Source: Hofstenia miamia
Taxonomy: Eukaryota; Xenacoelomorpha; Acoela
Direction: 5' to 3'
NCBI GenBank assembly: GCA_004352715.1
Contig: SCFE01000003.1
Span: 11,220-75,219, forward strand
Length of the DNA: 64,000 nt
Shown here: positions 48,733-61,900 of the stretch, piece after piece
Layout: each line of letters begins with the position of its first letter
Position numbering within the stretch: the first letter of the stretch is position 1
Program-made: the position numbers and the translations under genes
Notes under the pieces: model-generated
What the model was told of the DNA's origin: nothing
Seen by the model: the letters and a program-made list of their open reading frames with translations, nothing else
Database searches by the model: none

Positions 48733-48904
48733 TACGTAAACTATTCTAAAATCATTTTTGAATGAAGAAGAAGAAATAATTATTTAGTATATTTCGACCA
48801 TATTATATATTTAAATTATAGCCACTATAATTTTTAGTAGTTTAACCTATATTTCCACTAAAGTTATTTTTATGTAACAAACCGATTTGTCCGCATTTTT
48901 GAAA

Positions 48905-49255
48905 GATGTTGTACAATCCTGTTAAGAAATATTGAAAGAGTTTTCATGGACACATCTATGGGGTTGGGCCCACTCAGGCAATGATGAAGATTTGCGCTAA
49001 AATTTATTTTTATGAGTGAAGTACATGGAAATAACAAATGTGTTGCACTTAGAAATTCGATTTTGTAAAAATTTTCAAATTCTTTCAATACCTAGCGTTT
49101 AGAAAGAAAATGAGGCAGTCTAATGCCCATAGGAACAACAACTACCCTGAAGTATTTTTTTTGTGAAGACAAATTGTGTCTACGAGCCGTGCTCAAATTT
49201 AGAGGGCGCCGTCGGTCCTTTCAGATTAGTTCGTGAGGTATAAGCTTTTAAAATT
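48905..49255 (-). repeat. Dispersed repeat family, copy 3
   Basis: Reverse complement carries ATCTTCATCATTGCCTGAG, CCCCATAGATGTG and CTTATACCTCACGAACTAA, in the spacing seen for the 18605-18985 copy. The minus ORF through it comes from the repeat, not from a gene. Confidence 0.6.
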
Positions 49256-49344
49256 TTTTTGTTGAAGTCATAACAGATTTTGAAAAATTCGTAGTGGAAT
49301 ATTGTTAATAATAAATTCTTAGACGCCTGCTGCATCATATTATG

Positions 49345-49977
49345 GAAACTGAAATATTTAGTCCCAGTTGAATGAACTGGGACCAGTAAATCCCATATTT
49401 GTCCCGCAGAATTGACGATGTTGTGGCTCTAAGGAACGCGTAATAAAAGTTTGGATTGCTTTTGACCCTGACTCCAGCCAAGGTTATTTCACTTTAATTT
49501 CTAGTAAATGTTTCTGTTAGTTTTAGTTCCAGTTCTTGCCAAAATCGAATTGAAATTAAATAATTTAAAGTCATATATGGATAGCCATGATATATGGAAA
49601 AATTAATGCAGGTTAAGCTGCTATTCCTCACAAACCTTCTGTAGATATTTTTATTAATTACGATTACGATGTCATTAAATATTGAAAAATTATTTTAGGA
49701 TGTTTTGTTATTTTTATTAAAAATTTTATTTATTAACATAAATTATGGTGTTTTGAAAATTTGCGATAATGTTGAAAATTTCTATTTTTGAATTTGCATT
49801 TTCATATTTTCATTGAATTTCCATTTCATAAAATAATTCATATTTCAATTTTGAGATCAATTAGAAACTGAAAGTGGGGTCATTTTCTCTGATTCTATGA
49901 AAAATAGCAATAGTGTATAACACATTTGTTGCAATTGTTTTACATATTGTTTGAACTTTACTATTTGCTTCATGTAT
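49345..49977 (-). repeat. Inverted copy of the 20569-21198 repeat
   Basis: Close match over about 630 bp in opposite orientation. A single N at 49978 marks a contig join at the end of the match. Confidence 0.85.
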
Positions 49978-50132
49978 NAAAAACAATTTCGATTACTAAG
50001 GATCAGACTTGTCAACGAGCCGAGCCGAGATTGAGTAAACAAACCTTTTTTAAATAGAGCAAATTTATGTACTGCTTGTTAATTTGATTATGCGGATTTT
50101 TCTTATTTTTCATGCAATATGTTTTTCTTATA

Positions 50133-51099
50133 GGGTAAACGTCTCTAATTTGGAACGATTTTGCACTTTTTTGCCTGCAGCACACATACCGCAGTAGGTA
50201 GGATTGATTTTATTGGTCAATGTGTGCAACAAACATCTCTACTATCATGTAGTTTTGGAACGAAATTTATTCGAGCTGCTGCTTGGTCACAGCATTCCTT
50301 TTTTAAAACCTGGCAGACCGTCCCAAATTAGGGAGCAATGTTCCTATTTTGGGACCATGCGCAATATTTCATTTTGATTGACATAATGGTAAGTATTTCA
50401 ACCATAGAATGTTACAATCTTGATTTATTGATAAAACAACATACATGAATTACAAATCTGTTCGATATCTGGTTATACATTTGAAAAACAACGAAAAAAT
50501 AACAGCGATTCAAAAAATACACTGAGTCCAGTTTGAAACAAGTCCTTCAAATTATAATAATACCTTTCCAATGGTCATCTCACTTAGTTGACCAAGGTTT
50601 CACAATTTTCGCAATAAAATGGCTCCCCATATCGGATGGCATGCAATCGTCACAAAGCCATCTATTGCACATTTCACATGCCATCCAGTCATCAGTGTCT
50701 TTATTGTGACACTGATAGGATGCATCATGATCAAATACTTTGATGCCACCTTTAGCTGTTCTTGCCTGCAATCATCCTTTTGAGGGTTTGCTTTGGTATA
50801 TTGAAAACTTTAGAAGCCTTCCATTGCGATATTTCGCCCTTAGATATTGATGTGAGGGCCTTCATCAGAGTAACGTCTGCACTGTCCACGAGACATTGTG
50901 CTTAAGAGACCATAAATAGTTGATTCTGAAGTCGTCATTGAGCGAATTGAGTTAAAATGTAACTTGTGGAGTTACTTGGACCACTGCCAAATTTCATCCA
51001 ACAACAACGAACTAGTTTTGTGCAAAGCGGAAGTAAGGAGAACTAAAAAACCACAAATTGTCCCAAATTAGGAACGTCCCAAATTAGGGACGTTTACCC
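50133..51099 (-). mobile_element. pogo-like DNA transposon, internally deleted, 967 bp
   Basis: Terminal inverted repeats start GGGTAAACGTCTCTAATTTG (left) and GGGTAAACGTCCCTAATTTG (right, complement). TA dinucleotides flank both ends (50131-50132 and 51100-51101). The uninterrupted MITE copy A has CTTATAATC at this place, so a TA target was duplicated. TA target, short repeats and a psq-type N-terminus place it in the Tc1/mariner superfamily near pogo. Confidence 0.85.
50580..50896 (-). pseudogene. Remnant pogo-like transposase: psq helix-turn-helix plus PHD-like tail
   Basis: ATG at 50896 opens MSRGQCRRYS; after a one-base frameshift the psq-type DNA-binding helix-turn-helix follows (LMKALTSISKGEISQW, then FNIPKQTLKRMIAG). 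The next open segment, to the stop at 50580, is the other end of a transposase: WMACEMCNRWLCDDC, a PHD/RING-like cysteine cluster. The catalytic DDE core that should lie between is missing. What remains is therefore an N-terminus joined to a C-terminus by internal deletion, in broken frames. Confidence 0.7.
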
Positions 51100-51284
51100 T
51101 AATGGTATTTTAGAATTGTTTATTAAATAATAGAAAGAGCCATGTAAAAAATTCTGAGAGAGTAATATTTTTAAAAAGAATATCGGCTGAAACGGGCCCC
51201 ATTGAAAGATTTTATTTGACGAACTTACTCAAACATTAAACGAGCCAAACCGAGCTTAGAAATTTCGGCTCGTTGACAAGTCTG

Positions 51285-54200
51285 CTGTAAACTGAGGGAG
51301 CTTACATTTCATTAATAAAAGAAAAGTATATGGTTTACTTGACCTTGACTTAAGTGATTTTTCAAAAAATTCAACCAACAAAGGAAGAATATCTAGTGAT
51401 AACTATTGTCAAAAGAGATAATATGTAAAAATGTTAAATTGTGTCAAGGCCTTCTAATAAGGACTTGGGTGTGTTCAGACAATATGATAAAAATCGACAA
51501 TTTCAACGATACATCTCTTTCTTCATCATTTGTTAAAAGTCGAAATAGTAACAATCAACCCGATTTTTTGGCAAAACTGGATATCTGCTATTAGCTGGTG
51601 GAAAACATCGATATTCTAAACAGTATAAAACTCGAATCTTAATTGCTTCAAGTAACCATCAGACACGGAAAACCCCAATTATTGAAATATTTAAACTTTA
51701 AATTACAAGAATTTATTGCTTACAGATTATATTAATTGTGAATTAATTAATAGATTAAAGAGAGTTTTTCATCGGTCAAAAATCTGAACAATATATTAAT
51801 TCTATTTTTATGACAAATATCTGACAAATAAATGATCATAGTCTGATCATAAACGCACCCACATAATTAACCTAAACGAAGATGCACTTAGATATAGCAT
51901 TAGTCATTAATAAGGTTTAATTAATGTTGTAAGGAAATTATAAAAAATACAAATATTTACGCTATCCAAATCAGTATAACGTGTGATATGATTAATAACA
52001 TTATAAACAAGAGAGTCCTACTTAAATCAGCTAAGAATACTCCGCAGTGACAAAGCTCAGTATGATTACAATAAATGTGCTTAACATATTCTACAATATT
52101 CTCAGTATGATTGGATATAGCAAATATAGAACATTTACGAAAATGCCAGTTTGGTTTGAAAAAGAAAATATCTAAACTATTTTCGCTCTTATGATATTAA
52201 CTTTATAGTTTTAATAAAATGTATTATAGTACATTGTATAATAATAATTTTTAAACGATATTAATTTCGAAATTGGAGAGAAATGTAGGTTAGAAGTTGG
52301 AAAAAATTTATCAAAATTACAAAATGATGATTATTCCTTAAAATAAATCAAAACTAACTTTATTAGGAGAAATTAGATCACAAAATTGAATTCGAAATCG
52401 CATAATTAAATTAATTGCTTTGTCCATACGATTGCAAAATTGCATGTAAAAAATGAAAAAATTATCAATTTCGCGGCAAACGTTTCTTGAATTCTCTTCT
52501 AGTGCATATTTATATTCAAGGCAATTTCAGGAAGTTTAAGCGTTCTCAGTCAAATGATTATGTCCCAGTTTAATTTCGTTAGCCTTTGAGCATATTATCT
52601 TTAAAAACTTGACTTTTAAAGATGAGTGATCGCTGATTTGGTTTTGTGAAAGGAATCAACAACATCACACTATGTATTAAGAAGAAATTTAATAGCTTTG
52701 ATATTGGTTTTGAAACTTTTTGATTTCCTTTTATCTGATACATTTCAATGTTTGAGAGCTGTTCATGGGGGCTTCCAGCGATCCATTCAGGGGCCATTGC
52801 TTTTATTGTTCATATTAAGGAACTTCCACCTACTTGTTCGAATTTCGTTATGACCCAACAGTATATGCCGATAAACTCAGAATATAATGGAATCGGGGCT
52901 AGTTGGAACGGTTTACAAAATAACTACAATTTCGCTACAAATATGCAATTTGGGGAAAGATATTAGGTAAAAATGAATATGACGCGCTCCTTGTATTAGT
53001 ATAAATGAATGGAAATTTCTTTGATTTGAGCATCTAAGGATCATCTCATGAAATTAAATTGCACTATGTAAATACTTGAGATGTGTTGCGACAGCTACTG
53101 ATAGCATCAAAGTATTCGTTATTTCTTGCGACGTGAAACCATAATAGCACAGTGAAACCACTATTTGAGATCGATATAACAAAGTTTGTACCTACTTATA
53201 TTTAATATAATATAGAAACCTCCATTGTTATTTTAAAACCGATAGATTGAACAGAATAACATTTTATAATGCTATATTTTAAAGTGCTAAGTAAAATCCA
53301 TTTACAAACTTCAACCATCTAGTTTATAATGTTCGGGTTTATTCGGATTAACTATCATATTATAGGTGTTACAACTTCTTATATTTTTCGTATAAAGTTA
53401 CTCGCGTAGGACTGGGATCAATAATCAATTAGAGGAATAACACATTGTAATGCAAATTACATATTGTATACCAATATTTCGCTAAGCAACCATTTCTTCA
53501 ATCTCAGAATAGTTATATTTCCATCACTTAAGCAAAATCTAAATTTATTGGTGATAAATGGGACAACGAAAAAAATCTTTCACTAGGTACACTAGGTGTA
53601 GGAATGAAAAGCACGTCGACAACAAGCTGGGATAGAATTGCGTACTTGTAAAGCAGTCCATCGGATTACAATTAGCAACTTGTTAAATTCCTAGAACCGC
53701 CTCTAAGGCATGAGCGATTTCGATACCATATTATAACGGTTCCAATTCGCTCCAACATTATGTGATCCACTAACCAACCTGCCTGAATAAATTTTCAGTA
53801 AAAGTGCAATATTTCTTAAATAGTAACAGTCAAATTCCACGATATAAAAAACTTACGTATCAAAATTATAACATGGAATCTATGTAAATATCCTATAATA
53901 GAAAACTGTGCTGTGCGCTGTATGCAAAGTATGAAATTTAGAACAGACAATTCTTGGAGAATATCACGTTAATGCTATTGAGAATGGTTTAATGACCCAC
54001 TACAAAATTCATTAGGTAAAAAGACCTGCCAAGAATGTTGGTTGCAGGTTCTAATACATGGATATATAATAACATAAATTGTAGTGAGCTCCGCAAATAA
54101 CCTGCAAAAATCTCATACTTTTCATTTATGTTTTCAGAACAGAAATGACTAAACTGCTTATTATTGCTTAAGGAAAAACTAAAACTATAGAAATGCTAAC

Positions 54201-54799
54201 AATGCGTATTCTGACTATATTATTATAGTATAGCAACGATTAATAATTTTCAAAATTAAAATCGGTTCACAAAATAAATCAATAATGATGAATAATACAA
54301 TTAAAAACTTAATAACTAAAAGAAACATTGATTACAAAAAGCATAAAAGGAATAAATATCGAAATATGTTGAGAACTTTTGTAATATCAGAAAAGACGTA
54401 ATCGTTATACAAAAAATTCAAACGCTTGGCAAAAGGTTGCAAACAGTTCTGCACATTCCTAAACATGATTGCAAGAAATAAGAACCAGATGAAAGAATCA
54501 CCCAGGATATGTCAATGTCAATAAATAACTTGAATTCATTTTTACAAACATTGGTAACTCTATGGTTAAAAGTATACCGTAATCGATTACTCTATGCCTC
54601 GATTTCAAACGGTGAGTGGAAAATATTGTAATCTAAAACATTGGCGAGCATTGATAGCATATTCAGCTAAAATTTGAAAGCTATCTTCCCGTAATTTTAA
54701 ACCTTTTAACTTTGCCACTAAATTTTTGCATTCAAACATCTGTTTTCGGGATAAGATATAAATAACTACCATAATACAGGTTTAGAAATCTGGTGAAGG
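51285..54799. other. Long AT-rich stretch without a supported gene
   Basis: The only notable open frame is 52748-52966 (+, ATG start, 72 codons, ending NNYNFATNMQFGERY), but the minus strand over the same bases also reads open with a plausible donor, so neither can be called. The rest is featureless by eye. Confidence 0.4.
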
Positions 54800-55560
54800 A
54801 TATGATCCCCCAAATACAGATTAATCTCACTATTGTCAATTTTTAGTAAACTATTTGAAAAGCTAATATACAATAGAGTGCTCAAAATTGTAAATTAATA
54901 TATATTGCGACCCTAACATAACACAATTTTAGCCTTAATGAAAGTAATTGAAAATATTAGACGATTCAAAGACAATAAATTATACTCTGCTTATATGTTC
55001 ATTGCCTTAAGAAACGACTTTAACACAATAGATAATAAGTTGTTTTTAACTAACTTATATAATTATGGAATTTGAGAGTAAATTTTTAATATATTTGAAA
55101 CTGATCTACACAAACGGTATCAATGTTTTTCAAAAGAGTCAACTAATTCACAGTTGCTGATGATACACATATTCAAGTAAATTTACCTGACAGAAATAAA
55201 CTAATTAAGTCTCTTCAACATAATCTCCATCTTCTACAAGATTGGCCCTGTTTAAATCGTCTCTCTTTAAATGGAAATAAAACTACTCAGATAAACGTTT
55301 ACAAACATACTGAAACTTTCGAAGGTTTAACTTACCATTAAGGATTCTCATAAATATTTATGGATATTAATACAATACAAAACATTGAATTTCGCATCCC
55401 ATGTATCTTCTCAAACTATTTGGTACTATGAAGAAAATAAAACACTTTGTTTCTAAGCATATTAAACTACAATGTACATGTACAAAATGCCAATAATTCA
55501 GTACGGCATATTAACCTATGGGCGATACTCCTACATACAATAACACTATTGTTAAAATTT
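54800..55560 (+). pseudogene. Reverse transcriptase relic, heavily decayed
   Basis: Pieces of an APE-type LINE RT appear in order but in shifting frames: ISLLSIFSKLFEKLIYNR, then NDFNTIDNKLFLTNLYNYGI (motif A region), then VADDTHIQVNLPDRNKL with the motif C Asp pair preserved, then LHLLQDWPCLNRLSLNGNKT. Multiple stops and missing motif B show an old copy. It lies about 400 bp upstream of the NME5-like start, in the same orientation. Confidence 0.8.
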
Positions 55561-55981
55561 TAATTATTCATACAAGCAAAAATGATTACTATTTATGAAA
55601 TATGAACTAATGAACTCCTAAAGTATGCAATAACGATCGAAGGCCAAGAATACACAATAAAATTTGATGGTGTTAATAATATTATCATTTTATCCACAAT
55701 AAACATTTTCTATGAGACAAAACAATTGAAGTGAGAGGCATAAAACTACGCCGCAACACTATATTTATAATAGGCTTTAGTAAATTACTAGTCTTAATAG
55801 AAAAAAATTTAAAAATTTTCTTGAAACTTTGTCCCGTTTGTGTGTCCTTTTATTAACAAAAATAATTAAACACATTTTTGTACAAAATGTAAGTAAATAA
55901 TTTAAAAAACTTTTTAAATTTTATATTTGCAGGCATATATTTATATTTTTGTTTACCTTAGTAACCAGTCATTTTGTGAAA

Positions 55982-58900
55982 ATGGATGAAGGAATAAAAA
56001 GTCAGGTTGAGAAACCCTTCATATTTGTTGAAAGAACATTAGCTATCATAAAGCCTGATGCAGTTGACCATGAAGCAGAAATTGAGGAAATTATTTTGAA
56101 AGATGGATTCACAATTTTGGAGGTAAATCTTGTGATTCCGAGCTGTTTTCCATCTTCATTAATGAACTAATTTTTTTCAAGTATTGATCATTGGTTAACC
56201 CAGAACTCGTCAATTAATACACTGCATTCAGATTAATTAGAAAACAGTTTTTGGGTCAACTGCAGTTTAGTAATTTTTTAAGGATATTTAAAAAAAATTG
56301 AAAAATAATCAAAATGTTTTCGTTTCTTGTTCAACAGTGAATTTTAGTGGTATTGAATAAACATGCTATTAAATTATCAATCAGTATCCATCTAGAATAA
56401 CTTCAGACTACTAGCGTTCATTTTTGTAGTAGTCTATAATCAATAATGCTAAGATATTTAGTTTTCAGAAACTTTTTATCGAGCTTTTGGGCCTGTACTC
56501 ATTTTTTTATTATACTAATCGGTCATTATGTTATGCAGAAGTTCTAGTTTATAGTAAAATTCTTTTAAAAATTTGAAAGTCTCAAAGTTAGTGTTTTAGG
56601 ACATTAATTATTTTATATATGTACAGCAGTGCTGTAGCAGCTCAACTTAAGTCTGGAGGGGCACTATCATGCTGAAAATTTTCTATATGATAAATCATGT
56701 TTGTTTAAACAGGAAAAAATAATAAGAATTGATATTTACTTTTGGTTTTAAGAAGAACGGTCGAAATTTTTTCCTGAACGCAAATGCGCCGAATGAAGCA
56801 TTTTTCAGGTATAATGTTAGGCTTCTCACTTGTTCATACAACGAAGTTTTGCAGAATCATCGATAGATATAGTTGCCTCGTTACTTCATATATATTCTTT
56901 CACGCAGGTGCTCATTTTTCAATATCTAGTGAATAAAACCCAATCGCCTACTTTTAACATTATGCTAATTTGCTTGGTACCAATATAATCGCCAAGAATA
57001 TTCCGCGCATTATTCAATAGACATGATTGCGCAATTCCTACGTGTGCTGATACTTCTGAAGAATCGGATGACATCAATGCGATCATCCTCTAAGGATTTC
57101 TTGCCTCGGCCAGGTGCAAATGTAAAATGGCGCACTTAGAGTGTTTTTGCACTGAAACATATCCTTTAGAGAAATTATGTAATTTCAAAGTTCTAGATTT
57201 CTTTGATGAGCGAGATAAGATATTTCATACTCTTGTTTGAATCTCGTATTTTCAGTCAATTATTTGGTTATTATAATCTCGTGACCACTTCTAAGTTTCA
57301 CTGTAAATGAACAGTAAGAAACAACTTATTTTGGTGCAATCATCAATTTCCTCGTTCACATCTACCAATACACCATAATCATCAAATAAAATGATTACTT
57401 CATTGTTTTTTGACAACATTTTTGTAATGATATATTGGTCCACAAGTACACCAAATTTGTTCATGAAATCATACAAACTCATTTTGAATTCTCGTCAAAA
57501 AGCGGACCTTGTTACATTTCATCGTGACATCTGACTGTCTTTGATATGTATTGGCTCAATTGCAGCTTATGTTGTGTTCCAGCATTGCTTAGAGCACAGA
57601 TTCTTGTGTGATCAACTATCTTTATTGATTTACTTCTATACCATGCGACAAAAAATGGCCAACATCTAGAATATTATAATTCAAATATCTGAGCAACTAC
57701 AGAAGCTATTAAAACAGAAACTTCTCAATAAAGCACTATTACATAAAGGTGTCTCAACCTTAATTCAGTAAGAGATTGGACCTCCTTGTGCAGCAATACA
57801 AAGGGATAACCGTCGTTGTGAGGATTGCATCAAATTTTCTTCTGTCTCCCGAGAAACATTGCCAGCAGTTCGTTCTAGCAAAGCCTTCAATTCTGCCACT
57901 TCCGATGGAGAGTCTTTTGCAATAACTGTTTTGATAATCTTTTGAATGTACTTGTCTTACATGATTTTTGCGAAGTATGCGCTCGTGCACCATATAGCTG
58001 GAATATCCATCCATTCGAAAAACTGTTAGCATATGGCAGGAAGTGCTCTAGAATATTTATATATTTATTGGAATCAGCATTGCCTCTGACAAATTTCATG
58101 TAGAATTTTTGGGTGGATAGAGCACCTTAAACCATGACATGAAGTGAAAATTTTGCCATCTTTTTCCCCACTATATTGCCAGATTTACACCACGATTCTA
58201 GTGTTCAGATGTAAGTAAAATAAGCACTCATCTGTGATGAAAACATTTTCCCAGTGGAACCTTGCATTTGTTTGCAAAATTGTAGTCTTTTCCTCAAACC
58301 AGGATTTTTTGTTGATTTCTTCTTGTAGCCTGCGTCTCAACTGTCTCTATAATTCTTTCTGATACAGACACTAAGCGATGATCTAGTAAATTTCTTTTAA
58401 TATCTTTCGCATAGGCTGAAGGATTTCTGATTGCCATAGCAACGAGGGATTTCTGGTTATCCCCAAAAATCTTCCTGGGTCGGTTACTTCCAGGTTGTCT
58501 TTCCGGGGTTCTTCCTCCGCTCAGTATGGCCATATTTCTGTTTAAGGTACGCAGGGGCATTCCTTTTTTTCCATCAAAATTTCATGGTTGGTAATTGTAG
58601 CTTTTCTCGCTTGTATTGCATGTATATCATGTAAAAATAAAGTTTCACATTCAAAAATTTACCGCGTTTTTCTTGTTATTGAATTTTCCCGCGCATTAAA
58701 ACCTCTGTTGGACATCTATAGTGGAGTCTGCATACAAGAGACTAGCTACATTTTCTCATTGCATCTTGAAAAATCTATGTTCAAACATGTCTTCCATTTT
58801 TAACGCGTGGTATAAAATATAAATAGTGTGAAATCCTGATATATCAACAGCCGTGTTGTTCTTATCACATTTACACGCTGTTAAATATCACAATTCTAAA

Positions 58901-61900
58901 TATATCAAACTATTAGAATTATCTTTTTAAAAAACCTATTTATAAGTTAATTTTAAATTGTTTCTACATGCAAATATATATGCTATGCAATAAGATACAG
59001 CATAGCCTCGATTTAGCGCCCCTAAATTGGCCCACCAGAAGAGATTACAAGTGAAACAACTATACCGACATGATTTGGGCCTTGCACAATAAACGTAGAT
59101 TTAGCGACATCATAAGCAATAGAACATATTTTAGTAACTATATGATGTTGCACTGTTATATTTGCCAATTTCAATATATTTCTGAACAATGTTTCGACTC
59201 TATGTATTCCTGAAATTGCATATAAAATGAAGCAATGCAAAATAACTGATTTCTGAAAAATACAAACCGATTTTCCACATCTTCAAAAAATTTATTTAGT
59301 AAATTTTGAAATGAAAAGCTAGAACTCTGAAGACATTGGGAACATGCTTGAATGTGATTTTGAAAATGTGTACTAAAGTTTATTTTTGTTTATAAATAAG
59401 CATTTTTTCAAGAAACATGTAAAAAATTGAAGAATTTCCTGTTCAGTTTAAAGTTAAAATAATACTTTTGTCTTTTTTCTATAATTTTGCTACATGTAAT
59501 AGTAATCTACATTTGGAATAGTCATGCATATAATAGTGTAACATTTACAGCTATCATATGCTTAAAGCCAATTTTTCGCCAACCTCGCTTAGCGCCAAAA
59601 ACTGTATTTTTACAACGAGTGGCGCTAAATTGGAGTCATTCTCTATTTGAATTTATTTTTATTGATGGGGAATGTATTAAATGTCCTCTCAAATATGTCT
59701 TTTTTAGAAATGCTTGAACAATTTTCTGTTATTTTGAATGAAAAACGTTTAGTTTTCATTATTTCATATGCAGCTCACATTTTTTGTAATATTCAGGCTA
59801 TATCGAAATATTTTAATAATGTTCTTTAGAAGAGGCGAATATCTTTAACACCTGAGCAAGCTAGCGACTTCTATGCTGAACACTATGGGAAAATGTTTTT
59901 TCCAAGTCTCATTGCTTTCATGTCTAGTGGGCCAATTGTAGTATTTGCTTTGGCACGTGATAATGCAATTTCAAGATTTAGAAACCTCATTGGTCCAACT
60001 GATTCGTTCAGAGCAAAAGAAGAAGAACCAGATTGTCTCCGTGCTGTGTATGGCACAGATCATACAAGAAATGCTCTACATGGAAGTGATAGTTTTTCAT
60101 CTGCAGAAAGAGAAATTCGGTTTATGTTTCCAGATTGTAAGTAAATTTACTTGCTTAATAAGTAAATAAATGAGCGGTATATTAGCTACTATTGAGCCTA
60201 TTCCTGCTGGAGAAGCTGCTAAAGATTACCTCTTGAAAAACGTCAAACCAACACTGTTGACAGCATTGACCGAACTATGTAAAAATAAACCTGCTGATCC
60301 TATCGTAAGTACTATTCAAAAATTGTTTCAGTTTCACTAAATAAGATTTATAAATTGTATCAATGTCAACTTTTTGAATTGACTACGATAGCTAGCGAAA
60401 TGTGAATCAGAATATTTCGATTCGAACTGAGTAGCTATTTCCATTTGCGAGGTTCCAATCACATTACTAAGTGGTTAATGTGTATTGTAATTGTTATCAT
60501 TAATCAGTTACAACTAAAATAATTATTTGTAAAAGCCTCTCAAACATTCAAATGTTGCTTTCTGTTATTGTTTTCAGTTTAGATTTTGATATAATGCATT
60601 CTGAATTCACCATGTGAATAAATTCCACCGTCATTTGGTGATTGACGTTCTAGTCACCGTATCTGTTCATAAATGGATTCTTATTTGAAGAAAATTTGCA
60701 ATGTATTTAAGCTTCCAGATTCTCCCTTGTTTGAATTGTTTGTTTCGAGAAAAACTGCGCTCAATCTCTAATTAATACTTTGATTTAAACATTTTAATGC
60801 TAATTTAGTGAATCATTTTATAGATGTTTGCCGTAAACCAATTGGTATTGGGAATTTTATCCATTTTTTAAGATTCATATCGAAACTTTTTTATATATTT
60901 ATGATGCAATTTTTAGGCAATGTGGTAGCAGCTCAATAATTTTATATTTTATTATATACATGAAACTAAACAATCATTGTTTTTTTCAAAAAATTAAATT
61001 ATCTCCCATTTAAATCAATTGTAACTAGAATGCAAATGATTAAATAGTTATTTCCAATTACTTAAAGTTATTTCAATTTAAGTCTATTGTAACTAAAATG
61101 CAAATGCTTAACTAGTTATATGCTTAAAACAATATAAATAAAGCTGTAATTGAAAATATTTGAAGGCTTTTCTATTATTTCGTAAAGCAGTCAATGACCC
61201 CAATGGTGAATTGTCAATTCTATTGATTTTGATTATTCATTGAACTAAAAGAAAAATGGTCACCATGGATTTTAAATAGATTAACTAATCAATTTCAATT
61301 AAATAAACGTTTAACATTTGATGAATAGGGTCTGCATCTCTATATGGAGAACAAATTCAGTAATTTTTATACCAGTCCAATGCTGCTTACTGTCTTTAAC
61401 TTAAATTAATACTTGTTATTCATTTTGAATCGATTGTTCAAATTTCTGAAAATTCGTATCCATGCACTCAAAAATTTATCCATTGTATTGTCGCCAACTA
61501 AAAATGAGAATGCCTTTCAAATTAAAAATAATATATAAAATTCTTTCATTAGAATGTTGTATAGTTAAATAAATTTGAATAATCGGAGTGATAGTGCAAT
61601 TGAATAATTCAAATTTGTATTCCAATGAATCAATCAACATGCATGACAAGGATATTACGAATAATTTTTAAATTAGACGCATGCTATAACTGTAAATCGT
61701 ATTTTTATTTAGTTTCAGTTTGAACTTTACATTTTGCAGTGTATGTTCGCTCAATAGTACCAAATTTTCGGACCTTTAATGCACAAATAAAAATTTGGAC
61801 TATTGTGTAATGAAAGCAACTTTTACTAATGTATAGAAATTTCCAACACAAAAGTACCTCTCATTAATGTTTTGTAAACACAGATGTTCTACGGAATTGT

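Larger units (their letters stand above)
50004..51284 (-). mobile_element. hAT-type MITE copy C, split by a nested element
   Basis: Outer ends CAGACTTGTCAACGAGCCG and CGGCTCGTTGACAAGTCTG identify the family of the 20083 and 29176 copies. After removal of 50133-51101 the two halves align to the middle of those copies. Flanks do not form a target duplication, but the left flank, read in reverse, is ATCCTTAGTAATC, the context beside copy A, so this is a copy of the same composite repeat. Confidence 0.85.

Noticed and set aside
50580-50771. Stand-alone PHD-finger protein
   Set aside because: It lies between the inverted repeats of a TA-flanked transposon and is the transposase tail, not a host gene.
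52748-52966. 72-codon plus-strand ORF with ATG
   Set aside because: The minus strand is equally open, with a good donor at about 52838; no homologous domain and no linked exon.
57291-57482. 63-codon minus-strand ORF in NME5 intron 1
   Set aside because: Outside the Tc1-like element, acidic but without motif or splice support; within chance expectation for an AT-rich 3.7-kb intron.
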